Shown piece by piece: positions 23,402 to 36,135 of a DNA stretch of 64,000 nucleotides. Numbering within the stretch: the stretch's first letter is position 1; each line of letters begins with the position of its first letter. The translations under genes were made by a program, and so were the position numbers. Location of the stretch: the NCBI RefSeq assembly GCF_937616625.2, contig NC_065571.1:1552501-1616500 (forward strand). Direction: 5' to 3'. The stretch is from Mercurialis annua (Eukaryota; Streptophyta; Magnoliopsida; Malpighiales; Euphorbiaceae). The notes beneath the pieces were generated by a model. The model had not been told where the DNA came from, did no database searches, and worked only from the letters and a program-made list of their open reading frames with translations.

Positions 23402-26400
23402 ATGCACTGCTCAAGTAACTATTCCTTGCTTTTTTTCACTGTTATTCGTGTTTATTATGGATCTTGTTTTTTATTTTTTTTACTGTTTTGTCTCTGTCCG
23501 TACAGTTTCCGGGGAGCTGCCGGAAGAGCCTGTCGTCTCGTTGAAGTCTGGACTTGTCTTCGAAAAGCGCCTAATTGAACGCCACATTTCCGTACGTTTT
23601 CTTTCTTTTTAGGGTTTTATGTTTTTCAATTTTAGGGTTTTAAATATGATGGGACAGTTTCTGTCTGCAACCTTTATTTTTCTTTTTTCTTTTTATCCTT
23701 ATGTTACATTGTTATTCGATTGTTGTGTAAATAGGATTATGGGAAATGCCCAATTACTTCCGAGCCGCTGACAATGGATGATATTTTATCTGTCAAAACA
23801 GGAAAGGTATAAGTTCGACACAGTAGTTTTGTTTTCTTTTTTGACTCCCAACTTCCAAGTCTAATACTAACAGTTTATGTTTTGTTTTTTCTCTTTGTTT
23901 TAGATTGTGAAGCCGAGAACTGTACAGACTGCTAGTATCCCTGGAATGTTGGGGATGTTCCAAAATGTATGTACAAGTAATACTTTGATTGTGCAACTTT
24001 TGTGTCTTATGATTAGTTCATGTTTTAGTTATTGTGGGTTGTTTAATAAAGTTGTACCTTTTGTATGCTAAATATTTAATTGGATATAAAGATTTGGTAC
24101 ACTGTACACGTGCGTTGGTGTCATCCAACTACATTCAATTTTGCAAGGATGCTTTTATGCCTTGTTTCACATAGAAACATTTCCATAATTTTGATAAGCT
24201 ATAAGTAACGTTTCCTTTTTCCCTCTAATTCTATAGACGTCAATGGTTTCTTTTGATTATGTTGGCATGGTGATCTATGATATAGGTATATCAATAAAGT
24301 CCATTCAGAAGACCAGCTGTCTATTTTGTTCTCCCTTTGAATGTGATAGGAAATATGTAATTGAATGGTGCAAAGCCGTTTGAATTAAAACTTCAGCTGA
24401 AATAGGACGCTGCGACTCTTGATGTAGAAGTTTAATGTGGTCTAAGCATGTAAATACGGAAGTTAATAGAACGTATCTGTAAAGTATTTTGACTTTGTTG
24501 AATTGTGCAGTATGTTGTAAAATTCAGATAACTAAGCCTCCGTCTGGATGGTCACATTTACTTTATGTCTATGCAAAATCATTTCAGGCATTCTTGTTAT
24601 TGAGAAACATTCTATTTCTATAATTTGTCATTTGATTTGCCTGTAAAGTGGCCTGCTTTTCTTATTGTAGGAATGGGATGGTTTGATGTTATCCAATTTT
24701 GCATTGGAGCAACAGCTACATACAGCAAGGCAAGAGTTAAGTCATGCATTATACCAGGTATGTTAACTTTGTTTATGCTATTATTCTTTTCTGAATTGTG
24801 TCTGTTATGTGTTCTTTTCTAAATACTTTCGCAAAATCATGTATCATGCTTGTTTGTTGATCTGCACAGATACCCCTTTCTTCTTTCTTTTTTCTTTTTC
24901 TGAGTCAATTGGCATTGTCTTCATGAAGTTATAGATGTCATTTCCTTTTATTATTAATCATGGTTACTTCCTGTGTTACTTCACGTCTACTAGTTCTATT
25001 TACTTTTGCATTTACTGATCCCTTTCACATTGAGAGAGGGCCACTATGCTTTTGATTTCATGTCCCATTAGATATTGAGGCAATATTTCCAAATTATAAC
25101 CCTATGATAAATCCTTTAGGTGAAGTGATAAGGTACTTCTTATTGATATTGGAAAAGAGTGGATTGGCATGCAGTACAAGCCTGACAATTTGTTTTTTAA
25201 TTTGTATCATTCTGTATCATTGTGAATCCGCATAGAAAAACCATTAATGAGATTTTTGTTATCCTGAGGTTCCCTTTGTCTCTAAGCTCTTGATCCTTGA
25301 CATGCAACTTACAATTTGGTGTAGAACTTGAGCTTAGGTTCTCGATTTTTGTCACTTGGTTATTTATGCACCAATATTTTTTTTTTAATTTTGAAGTACG
25401 CTTTATGTATGCCCATTCATTTAAAATAATTATTAATGGTTTGGAAAGAGAGCTTTCATGCTGTACGTTAAAGAGTGTTCTACAGGTGGTGTTCCTGGCC
25501 TGCTTTTCTTTTTAAAGTTTTTTCTTATTGTTATAACTGCACATATGACTATTCTTGGTTCTTTTGTGCTCTGCATGCTGGATAATCATACTAGCTACTC
25601 TTTTAGGAAGTTTTCTGTAGGCTAGAAGATTGGTCGGCGTTGCTAGGATTTGTAGGGTAATAAATGCATATGTAGCTGAATTTAGGAAGGATAAGAAAAG
25701 TCTTGAGCAACTTGAGCCATTGTTAGTACCAATTGCCCTAAAGCTCTTTATTTAGTGGCTTAAACCCTTCTGGCTTGTGTCTGTGCTTTTATTGCTAGAA
25801 ATTCATTCTAGTTTGGATTATTAAAATTATCCCTTACTTATCTTTATGATGAAAATTTAAGAAATTTAATCTGATTCATGTTCGTTTTGCAGCATGATGC
25901 AGCTTGCCGTGTGATTGCAAGACTTAAAAAAGAAAGAGATGAGTCAAGATCATTGCTTGCCCAGGCGGATAGGCAGATACCTATGTTAGCAACAGCAACT
26001 GCTGCAGCAAATGTCTCTGTTCATAGCAATGGAAAAAGAGGTCTTTGTTGGTTGCTTCTTGGTTAGTAATGTGATTATAATGGTTACTTAAATCTCATTT
26101 AGGTTTGATTTAACTGTAGCTGCCGAGAATGATGATTTGGGTCCACCTGGGAAGAGATTGTGTCCTGGAATATCTAAAGACATCATTGATGAACTGACTA
26201 ATTGTAATATGGCTCTTTCTACACAGCGTAAGAAGCGGCAGGTATTATTTTTATTCTTAGCACAGAACTATATAAGTTTGTAGATTATGAGTTTTGAGTA
26301 AATATCTTGGAATGGAAGATTTCCATGTCTCAGAATATTTTTACTTGATATATAAATGGGCCGAAGGGCTTAATTTAAGTTAATATGTTCCTTTACTAGT

Positions 26401-29400
26401 TAATTTTTAATCTTTCCTTTTTCATGTTGACTAGATTCCGCCAACATTAGCTCCCATTGATGCTGTGGAGAGATACACTCAGCTTTCCAGTCACCCCCTT
26501 CACAAAACCAACAAGCCAGGCATTGTTTCCATGGATATCAATTATTCAAAGGTTCAGAGATATCTAAATTTATATTCTTTAAATTCATGCCCACATGCAT
26601 ATGTTACAGATTGTTGTTGTGTACTGCTTTCAGTTAAATCATTTTTATTTTTTCGTCTTCAGGACATCATTGCTAGTGGAGGGCTTGATTCCACGGCTGT
26701 ACTCTTCGATAGACCTTCAGGACAAATCCTATCTACACTCAGTGGACACTCCAAGAAGGTTTTTTAATTTTAATTTTTATGGCTGCAGCTCTTTCATGAG
26801 GGAAATGTTCGCTGAGATTACATTTGTTTTGTAGGTTACTAGTGTAAAATTTGTTTCTGAGGGGGATTTATTTTTAACTGGATCAGCAGATAAGGTAAGT
26901 CAAGTTCAGCTTTATTTATCTAAAATTAATGTTTGTGCACTTGTGCTAATTTTTTGCCGACACTTCTGGCTATCTATGAAGTTATTTTTGTCACTGTTTT
27001 TAAATAATACTCTTTAATATCCCATTTGTTTAAACATATACCAGTCTTCTGGCCTATTTTTCTAGTTTCTTGGTGTCGTTGATTGATTATTTAACTTTTG
27101 GCATTTCTCATTTGTGTTACCTTCTTTATTTCTTTCCAATGGCGCAGACTGTTCGCATATGGAAAGGATCCGAGGATGGAAAATATGACTGCAGGCATAT
27201 CTTGAAAGATCACGAGGCTGAGGTAAATGTTTTAGTTGTTGTTCGACTTGCATTCTTTAAACTTGTTATTCAAGAGCGAGGGCTACAAGTGAATGCCTAG
27301 CTGTGTCCCTATCATATAATAGCTAATGTCAGATGGGTAGGTTAAGCGGTGAAACTGATTCCAGAAAATGTTTTGGTTTTGAGGAACTCAAACATATTAT
27401 TAGAAGACATTCTAATTGTTGGCTGTTTGCTGGAATCTTATTGTTAAGTGATTAGGTTATCTAGGAAACTAGGTATTAGAAATGTACTCTTGCAAATTGG
27501 CCTCTTTGTTGTTGGGTTTCGTTAATGCACTTTGTGTGCTTTTTAGCGAGTCTCAAGCATCAGTGATACATATACCCTTGTTTTCTTTACCTGCTCTCTC
27601 TCTCTCACTCACACACACAGACTTTACTTCATTTCCACACACCTTAACGTGTGCTAAATGAAGGCTTCTAATTATATTGAAGCTCTGAGGAGTACTTTCA
27701 AATTGTAGAATGTTCCGAAATCTTAGCATTTTAAATCGAACTTGAAATAGAATTCGCTGTCACTATAATGTGGTTATTAGCTTTAACCAGAGTCTATTGA
27801 AAAGATAATTAGCTATTTTTACAGTTACCCGTTTATTCTTTGACCGCTCAGCTGTGATTTTGTCCTGATCTTTTTCAATTTTGTTGGAGTAAGCTGAGTT
27901 TTCCTTTTATTCTTATCAGGTGCAAGCTGTCACTGTCCATGCCACCAACAAATATTTTGTAACTGCTTCTCTTGATAATACATGGTGCTTTTATGATCTC
28001 TCCTCTGGCTTATGCTTGGCCCAGGTTCCTACTCTGCACATCTCATTTACTGGTCTTTGCTTCATATGTACATTCTGTTATTTTGGTCGTTTATGTTGTA
28101 TTGTACATCTTGCATGTATGTACATATGAAACATGATTATAATTATCTTTCAACTACTTAACCAAATAGACGGGCTTATTTATAATTGTGGCTTATGTCC
28201 ATATTTTAATGGAGTGCCTGTTAAAAGGTCCAATTATCAATTATCATTATTTTTTTATTGAGTTGGGAAAAAAGAATCCATATATCCCATCAAATTAACT
28301 TGAGATGAAGGCTTTGTCGAGCTGAATTGAGTATTTTAACATGTGCCAAAATTGCAACATTACGGTAAGAATAAAATCCTATGGCATTGCTGTGGATGGT
28401 TGATGTGATATGTTGGTTCTGCAGGTTTCTGATAGTTCGCAATCAGATGCCTCTAGAACTGGAGGTTATACTTCGGCAGCTTTTCATCCTGATGGCCTTA
28501 TCCTTGGAACAGGCACCTCAGATGCTGTTGTTAAAATTTGGGATGTGAAAAGCCAGGTATTTTCGAGTCTCAGCTTCATAGTTCATTGCTTTGTTAGGGT
28601 GTATGGCACTTGTATAAGATCATGCAGACTTCTATATGCATCCTTAAAGTAAACATTTTATCAATTGACCTCTAGTTGTTTTTGTTTTGCTGTGTTTTCA
28701 GGGCAATGTTGCAAAGTTTGAGGGGCATGTTGGGGCAGTGACTGCTATATCTTTCTCAGAAAATGGTTACTTCTTAGCAGTATGTATTCTTAACTATAAA
28801 TGTGTTGGATGGATGCTACTTCCTAATGGTATCGAACACTTATTTATGTTCTAACTGGACAGACTGCAGCAAATGATAGTGTTAAACTTTGGGATCTGCG
28901 CAAATTGAAGAACTTCCGAACACTCGAATTATATGATTCTGACACACCAACAAACTCTGGTATGAGCTTGTGATTACTATGATTAATGTGTTGTCTCAAT
29001 CAGTTAATGTGGCCTTCCATCGATTATGTGCTACAACTGTAGTTGGATTTCTATGTCCAGTATGCTATGAAATTCATAATTAAAATTTGTCTTTTGAGCT
29101 GAAGAAAAATAATTAATGCTGTTATTTGGCAGTTTCAAATTGACTAGGTTTTGTTTTCTTTTCGGGTCAATCTTAGATTGAAAAAGTTCTGAAATTGGTG
29201 GATATTTTTCTTGGCAAAATTTAGTTGTTCGATTTCCCTGTATTTTCTTTGTTGTTTTTGAATATTAACCAATTCTCCTTCTTACAGTGGAATTCGACCA
29301 AAGTGGATCTTACCTTGGGGTTGCAGGCTCAGATATAAGGTGATACATTTATGAATTTTTGAACAATTTGCATTAATCATCTCAAGTAATATCTATACTA

Positions 29401-30329
29401 TATATAAAAGCACGGATTGGGGGGGACAGGCAAATTTACTGAATAATCCTTTTCAGTTTACTACTAAATAAAGGTTTTATAGTCATTAAGTAATTAGTTA
29501 TTTAATTAATCATTATGGTAATTAAAGTCCTAATTAGAATAGGTAGCTAAATTATCTCCAATTTAGTTTTTAGTATGTAAAAAATAACTAAATTATCTCC
29601 AAATTAATAGGAATACCTATCTTTTAGTTTGATTGAACTACAAAATTAAAATACTATATTTGGTCAATATAATATTATTTAAATTTCTATCTCATTATTT
29701 TTAAAGATATTATTAATAAAATTAAGTTAATTATTTAATTATGGTTATTTAATTATGGTTATAATAAAAATTCAGTATGGAAAAAAATTTAATAACCGAA
29801 TATATTATATTCACTTTTACAAAAATTCTTAACTAATTTAATATTAATTATAAATAAAAATTGATATAATTATAATAAATTTACTAATATGTTCATTGAC
29901 GAGTTACGTTACGAGCCACGTGCATAGCACGTAATGCAAAACTAGTTAATAAAAAAGATAATATCTGGTGTATCATAAATTTTATCCTAATCACCTTGTG
30001 ACGTATCATAATATCTAGCTAATTGTCTGGCTCGTCCTTGCGCAGAGTATTCCAAGTGGCTAGTGTAAAAGCAGAATGGAATTGTGTCAAAACCTTTCCT
30101 GATTTGTCTGGCACAGGTTTTCTTCACTCCCTTTTTGTGTTAACAGTTGTATGATCACTCGCTGATATTCAAGCGATAAACAGATGTATGATCACTCACT
30201 TGTATATTTCCAGGAAAAGCAACATGTGTAAGATTTGGACCTGATGCCAAGTATATAGCTGTCGGATCTATGGATCGCAACCTCAGGATATTCGGTCTAC
30301 CAAAGGATGAAGGTCAAGAAATGGAGTAG
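23402..30329 (+). CDS. PRP19: Pre-mRNA-processing factor 19 (U-box/WD40 E3 ligase), 529 aa, 18 exons
   Basis: Exons: 23402-23414, 23506-23591, 23735-23806, 23904-23966, 24671-24757, 25893-26040, 26120-26241, 26435-26551, 26663-26758, 26835-26894, 27148-27222, 27920-28024, 28425-28556, 28702-28779, 28863-28959, 29288-29339, 30046-30116, 30214-30329. All keep phase. The N-terminal U-box (residues 1-70) contains [20 protein letters not shown] and [15 protein letters not shown]. The coiled-coil region (about 75-135) includes [16 protein letters not shown] and [15 protein letters not shown]. Seven WD40 repeats fill about 220-525 (for example [20 protein letters not shown] and [20 protein letters not shown]). 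Prp19 is the scaffold and ubiquitin ligase of the NineTeen Complex in the nucleus, acting in spliceosome activation and, in plants, immunity (MAC3). Length matches the Arabidopsis homologues (about 525). Intron 16 carries a Helitron. Confidence 0.97.
29392..29945 (+). mobile_element. Non-autonomous Helitron (554 bp) in PRP19 intron 16
   Basis: It begins TCTATACTATATATAAAAGC, a typical plant Helitron 5' end. It ends CTAG (29942-29945), preceded by a perfect hairpin ACGTGC-ATA-GCACGT (29918-29932) nine bases earlier. It sits between an A (29391) and a T (29946), with no target duplication, as expected for Helitron insertion into AT. No RepHel coding is present. Splice sites of the host intron (29340 and 30045) are outside it. 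Confidence 0.88.
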
Positions 30330-31076
30330 TGAAATGCCTGCAGTTTCGCCTCGTAAGAAATCGAGCCTTGTCGTGTTCCTTACAGTTGCTTTTACAGCAT
30401 TGGTTTGCTAATGAAGTGAAATATGGTAGAGCTCGAATCCGTATCAAATAGTCGGTATTATTAGCTCTTGTATTCAAGTTTCTTATTAACAGAGCTATGA
30501 GCTTAGGTGAAGGGTGGAATGAGATTGAGGAAGTGAATTTGAATCATGAATCCCTCTTTTTGTATTAATTTTCAGCGAAGTTAGATGTTGCATTTCATTG
30601 ACAGTATTAAATTTTGCTTAGTTAGCAAATGTCTCTGTTGTAAAAGTATTTTTGTCACTATTTTACTAGCATATTGACACCATTATTTTTCCGTTAGGTT
30701 TCATTAATGCCTATAAAATTCTACCAAGATATGAATGAATCATTTGAAGCAATTCCAGTAATACTAATAAACACTGGAACTGAATTCATGTTTATGCTTA
30801 TAAATTATAATAAAGATTGAAAATCTCTCAAAATGTGAGATTCAGTTCAAAACTTTTGCCTCAAATCAATATACAAAAGCTATCTTCCAAAATCATACTA
30901 GAGTTGAACATTTATGTCCCTCTTTCTTTTTCCGTATTCGTATCAATTTTTAATTGCCCTGCCACCTTTTTTTACATCCGGGGTACTTTCCATACGATGC
31001 AGTCGGACGGACTGCTCAATAGTAGAATGAATAAAGAATAAATTGCAAATACTTGATAAGCACTCATCTCCTTGTC
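30330..31076. other. Convergent 3' region between PRP19 and the TLDc gene
   Basis: The 747 bases between the two stop codons hold both 3' UTRs. AATAAAG near 30810 and AATAAAGAATAA near 31030 could serve as poly(A) signals. No further gene is visible. Confidence 0.5.
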
Positions 31077-34000
31077 TCAGGTGAGGTATTTTGATGAATG
31101 TGTAAATCCCCATAGCTGCACAAGCAAGATTTTATTGTAAACATGATGTGTAGTAAAGGGAAAATTTAAGCATTCAGCTAAAAATAATGAAGAATTTGTT
31201 TAAAGAGTCATTATAGTAGGTTGTTTCGTACAACCATCACCCATCTATTTGCGAAAAGCATACAACATTTTCAAATTTAACTCTGCGAGACCCACCTGGA
31301 GATATATGCTGATACAAGCAATGCATAGGGTTTTTGATATTTGGGTGCCTCAAAGGCACCCAAATTTCCGGATAAGTGCCTCTTTCGGAAATAATTCCGA
31401 AAGAGTGCCTGGACCCACATGTTCCGCATTCTAGAAATGCGGAACATGTGGGGTTCCGCATTCCTAGAATGCGGAACACCACTAATTTAAAATTAGTGGT
31501 GTTCCGCATTCTAGGAATGCGGAACACCACATGTTCCGCATTTCTAGAATGCGGAACATGTGGGTCCAGGCACTCTTTTGGAATTAATTCCAAAAGAGGC
31601 ACAACAATGGAAATTTGGGTGCCTATGAGGCACCCAAATATCAAAAACCCCAATGCATAAGGAGAGGAAACTTTGAAAATGCACTAAATAGCATACTAAA
31701 TATTATTTACTTCTTTTCCATCTTTCAAGGACAAAAAAATGAAGTCATTTCCGAAGATTAAACTATTAAACGCCGATATGTATAAAACTACATCTATAGT
31801 AAGACAAACTTGCTGACGTCCATTAGTGCACTTCCTTAAGACCAGAATTTGAGTGGCAAATCAATTAGCACATTAGTCTGATGCATTATTAACCCAATGA
31901 GAAGAACAAGAGCGAAAAATAGAAGTGAATTGCTTAAGCAATGATGTGATGCAGGCACTGATTTCAGGTGGAATACAGTTAAGAATATTTATAATTACCT
32001 CAACATTTTTCAGTTCAAACTCCGGCTTATGGGCGAGGCATGCGTTCCCATATGTATCACAAGCTCCACTAGTTCCATGTAACCTATTTTAAGAGTGGAA
32101 TGATTACAAGAAGAGTACAAGACCTAGAAGATCATTGGATATCAACTGAATAAATTAGAGAACTCACAAGTCTCCATCTACGGACAAGGCAAAATTGCCA
32201 CCGCCTCCAAGTGCTAGTAAGTCATTTAAACACATGTAGTAGTAACGGTTGGCACCTGCTTACATCAGTCAGTCATAAGATCCATTTAGATACATGAAAA
32301 AACAATGGTCTTTAGGGTTTATTATATGAGTTAAGGCATCAGTAGCTGGTAAAATTGTTACATCGAAAGACCTAATGCAATCCAATCAAGATCAAATGCA
32401 ATCGAAAGACCTATATATTCTTTTATTGTTAAAACAAATGAATGTGGGGGTGGGGAGCTTGGACTTCAAGACCTCTAAGTGGCCACGTACAAGAATCAAA
32501 TTAACAAAAGGCTCATTATAATTTATTGTCCAGGTAGGTAATAGTAATTTTAATCCTTGACTTGACTTCTTTTAACCATTTATATCTCCCAATCACCATT
32601 AAAAACTCAAGAGTCATACTTCATTGCAATATTGAGACATTGAAAATAGTATAGTATTATCAAATTAGTTATGTGTAATCACGCAAATATGGTGCGAGAT
32701 AGGGTGGTTTTATATTATTGAGACCACTCGGCTCTAAATCCTAGTGTCTCCAACAAGAAGCTCTTGCGAATTCTCTTTACAGGAGATTGGTGTGATCATA
32801 TTATCAGTGGATGCACTGTAGATGCTAAGCAAATATAAATGGGCATGAAATCCGGGAAATGGAACAAGTAATTTTATGTCTTAATGAAGTTGTATGTAAT
32901 TTTTGAACTCATTCATTACATTGTCCAAAGAGATAAAAATTGGATGCAAGCATTTACCAGTTGGTCTAAAAAGCCTTGGTTCACCATATATAGTTGTGAA
33001 TACAAATGACTGGTGTGTCCCCTATCAAGAGAAGCACTTACAGTGAACTTTTTGAATTAAAATGAAAAGAGAATGCCAATAATTTAAATCATACACAATA
33101 CAGTAAAGATAAATTTACCTGATATTTTCGCTTAGGCGTAGGTTTCAATGGACATTCGAGCAGACCACCAAATACGGCACCTTGTCTATCACCGGCAATC
33201 TAGAAATATCACAACACAATCTCATCAAAATAAGAAATAGTTACAATGATGAATTGATCATATGGAATTTATGAGGTTATGGAATTTATAATACCAGCAA
33301 GCAAGGGCCAGAAAGGTCAGCACTCTTGCGAATAAGCGTCCGAAGCGACATACCATGCTTCAACGTACTGCCCTTCAATTGAACAGGTGGACCATGAATC
33401 GAGATATCAACGTAAGTACCAAAGCTTATAAGCTACATGTTTACGAGCAAAACTTACCTGTATAGCAAAGCCCATTGACACCCCTTCACTAAATTAGGAA
33501 GGGAAGACTGCAGAAATTCATACAATCCTAACGAAATAAAAGACGACTCTTCCATGAGATCAGGTAATGAGCTCTGCGGAGTCTGCTGTTCACACGTTTC
33601 TTCATATACATCACTATCACTACTGCTCCTTCTAGATTCACCATCCTCATTGACGCCACTGGTATTATCGGTTCCTTTGCTGACAGAAACTGCACCGCTT
33701 CCTTTACCATCTTTGCAATAATTCTCAAAATAATCATCATCAGTTATCGTGTTGCATTCGTGATACTTAACCGAGTATTCCTCTTGGTGTTTAAAACCTT
33801 TACTACCCCATCTAACAGGAAGTGATTGAAGTGGCGTTAAATCATGTTCTTGCTTCTTTACTTTAGACCCACCAAAGTTCAATGAAGGAAGATTAAAAGG
33901 AAGATAAGAAGAATACGATTTGCCCTCGCCGGATACCGGCCTGGCCTACACAATCAAATATCTCATGTCACAATGAGTTCTAATAAAATCCAAATGCAAA

Positions 34001-34488
34001 CTGCAACAATTAAACTAAGAAGAACTTCTAGTTTTTATTTAGTCTCTATTTCTCTCATGTTCTTAATCTTCATCACAAAACCTACTGCAAGATTTAAGCT
34101 TTCTAACAAATACCAAACACAAACACAATTGAACAACAATGAGCTATAGCTCGGTATAAGCGTTTGTCGGCAATCTGCTAGATCATGCGCTCAATTCCTC
34201 CCACATGCGGTACCTCTCCCCAATAATATTTAAAAAAAACACAATTGAACAAATATAAACACAAAAACTAATTTAAAAGATCAACAAACAAATTCAGCTA
34301 CATTGTACAATATAAATCAGATCTACCATTCTATAATTAAAAAAAAATACAAAACCAATCAAAGAAAACAGCTAATAAAAAGATTAAAAATAAATTACCT
34401 GAGAATTATCAGGAGAAGAATTATGATGATGTGAATCAGCAAAAATACGAGACAGCTGATTCGAGACCTTCTCTTTAATTGACTGCAT
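31077..34488 (-). CDS. TLDc-domain protein (335 aa, 8 exons)
   Basis: Exons (minus): 34488-34399, 33945-33458, 33367-33295, 33199-33119, 33021-32958, 32255-32168, 32083-31999, 31115-31077. All junctions are GT..AG and phases close on TGA. The N-terminal half (1-155) is polar and probably disordered (SRRSSSDSDVYEE). The C-terminal TLDc domain (about 160-335) includes LYEFLQSSLPNLVKGCQWAL, HGMSLRTLIRKS, GDRQGAVFGGLLECPLKP, FTTIYGEPRLFR, LNDLLALGGGGNFALSVDGD and the closing ELKNVELWGFTHSSKYL. TLDc proteins (OXR1/NCOA7 type) are linked in animals and fungi to oxidative-stress resistance and V-ATPase interaction; the plant role is not established. The last coding exon is only 39 bases and lies beyond an 883-base intron that contains the palindromic element at 31328-31650. 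Confidence 0.93.
31328..31650. mobile_element. 323-bp palindromic MULE-type foldback element in TLDc intron 7
   Basis: Nearly the whole element is one inverted repeat centred on CCACTAATTTAAAATTAGTGG. Ends read GGGTTTTTGATATTTGGGTG inward on both sides. CAATGCATA flanks it exactly (31319-31327 and 31651-31659), a 9-bp duplication typical of Mutator elements. Each arm is itself made of smaller palindromes: GGGTGCCTcaaAGGCACCC, a TCGGAATAATTCCGA type, CATGTTCCGCAT paired with ATGCGGAACATG, and GTTCCGCATTC paired with GAATGCGGAAC. The arms differ by only a few bases. Apparent open frames on both strands here are by-products of the symmetry. Confidence 0.92.
34141..34240 (+). repeat. tRNA-derived SINE-like fragment in TLDc intron 1
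   Basis: AGCTATAGCTCGGTATAAGC and GCTCAATTCCTCCCACATGC parallel the 18631-18734 copy, and the fragment ends in an A-rich tract (34231-34240). The A box is shortened, so it is unlikely to be transcribed. Confidence 0.5.
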
Positions 34489-35894
34489 AATTCCAAAAAT
34501 TTAAGAATGTATAAATTTGCACCCACATAAATTTTCAAAACATAATAGATTAAAGTTTTTTTCTTTTTCAGTTTTTGTAACGTTTGAATAGTGTTTGGCA
34601 CGAAAGAAAAAGAGGGGAAAGTTCGTCGGTGGGAAAAGAAAAATAATTGTATTGGTTTTTCTGTTTTGTTAGGACAGATTTTTTGAGCGGTAGAAGGATT
34701 TAATGTAACTAACTATAACTATGTTTTGTAATAATAATCTATATAAAAATTAAATTAATAAAAACTTTGAGAAATCCCTACTTTTTTTTATCTCTGTGGT
34801 AAATTAGAAAGCAAATTTAAATACAAAATTTAGAGTTTTTCTAAGAATGACAATTCAGTTATAATGTTATATGTTATATTTCTGACAAGGACTCGCTTCC
34901 ATGAGTCGAATTTCAAGAATGTGGACCGCCGACAAATCCACATACTTAATAATTTCGAGTTATAGTGGCACGTAACTCAGTTTCAACTACTTTGTTTGTT
35001 AGAGAAGATTTAGCCGCGATTATATTTTTTTGTGTTGAAAACAAACTAAAAAAACTATTCTAAAATAATTATGAGAGTTGTTAATACAAACATCGAATAA
35101 TGTTTTTTAAACCGTCAAAAAGTTATCCAAATACATAAATGGTTCGCATTGAAATTACGATCTTGAAACGCTTGATTCTTAAAGTTTCAATTTTTTCAAG
35201 CCTCATCTTCAATATAGATCCATAAATTATTTTTCAATTCTTAGTTTTATAAGAACATGGATCTAAAGCTCGAAAGGACACTAAAGATTTTAGAAAGAGG
35301 TGCGAAGAAACTTAAAAATTTATTCAATTAAAATATAAATCCAGACAATTACTTTAAAAAAGACTTATTGAAACAAGAGCGGTGAAACCATGATTTTTAG
35401 AGATCACACCCAAAAACTAAAATAATGAGCTTTATATCTCTCTGAGTTTTAATTCAATTTAATTCCAGTACTGAATAAAATTAGTGATGTAATGAAATTC
35501 AACCGTCTTGGATTTAGAAAGAATTTGTGGTTAATGTGATTGAGCACCATAGCATATTGGCTAAACAGACAACAATCAATTATTTGTCTGAAACTCAATC
35601 TCTAACATATTGTCTAAAACACAAATAAATGAGAGCCACCGGAAATCTACAATCAATTTCAAAAGAAAGCAGTTTATAAGTATTTTATCCAGATTCAGCT
35701 TCAGATTTAGCTATGGCATTCCAATTTAAGCAGTGTTTTAAAATAAAACGCTGCTATAGCCACTAATTTACGGTTTAGCCAGTTAAATAAAAAAAATGTA
35801 CATATATAAAATATATATGAATATTATCTAAAGAAGTCCATATGTTTAAAAAATACACGTATACAATTTTAACTAATAAATAGATTGAAAAACT
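34489..35894. other. TLDc 5' region and AT-rich spacer
   Basis: The TLDc leader lies in 34489-34720; a TATATAG on the minus strand near 34740 is a possible TATA box. From about 34800 to 35894 I see no gene or bounded element. Confidence 0.35.
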
Positions 35895-35903
35895 AGTAAA
35901 TAG

Positions 35904-36126
35904 GAGAAATTTTTATGTAGACTCGGTCTACCACGTCATCCGTAGACCAAACCTATCACATTATGACACGTTATTAAAATGATGGCAATCTTGTAATATT
36001 ACTATTCAAAGGTGTAAATAAGTAAAAAACGAATTTACAAGATTGCCATCATTTTAATGACGTGTCATAATGTGATAGGTTAGTATACGGATGACGTGGT
36101 AGACCGAGTCTACATAAGAATTTCTC
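35904..36126. mobile_element. 223-bp MULE-type MITE
   Basis: Arms of about 95 bases match inward: GAGAAATTTTTATGTAGACT on the left and GAGAAATTCTTATGTAGACT on the right, followed in both by CGGTCTACCACGTCATCCGT and CCTATCACATTATGACACGT. AGTAAATAG flanks it perfectly (35895-35903 and 36127-36135), a 9-bp duplication. It is non-coding. Confidence 0.9.
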
Positions 36127-36135
36127 AGTAAATAG

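Noticed and set aside
31237..31660. Overlapping open frames of 94-138 codons on both strands in the palindrome
   Set aside because: Their near-identical peptides on opposite strands follow from the inverted-repeat symmetry; they are not genes.
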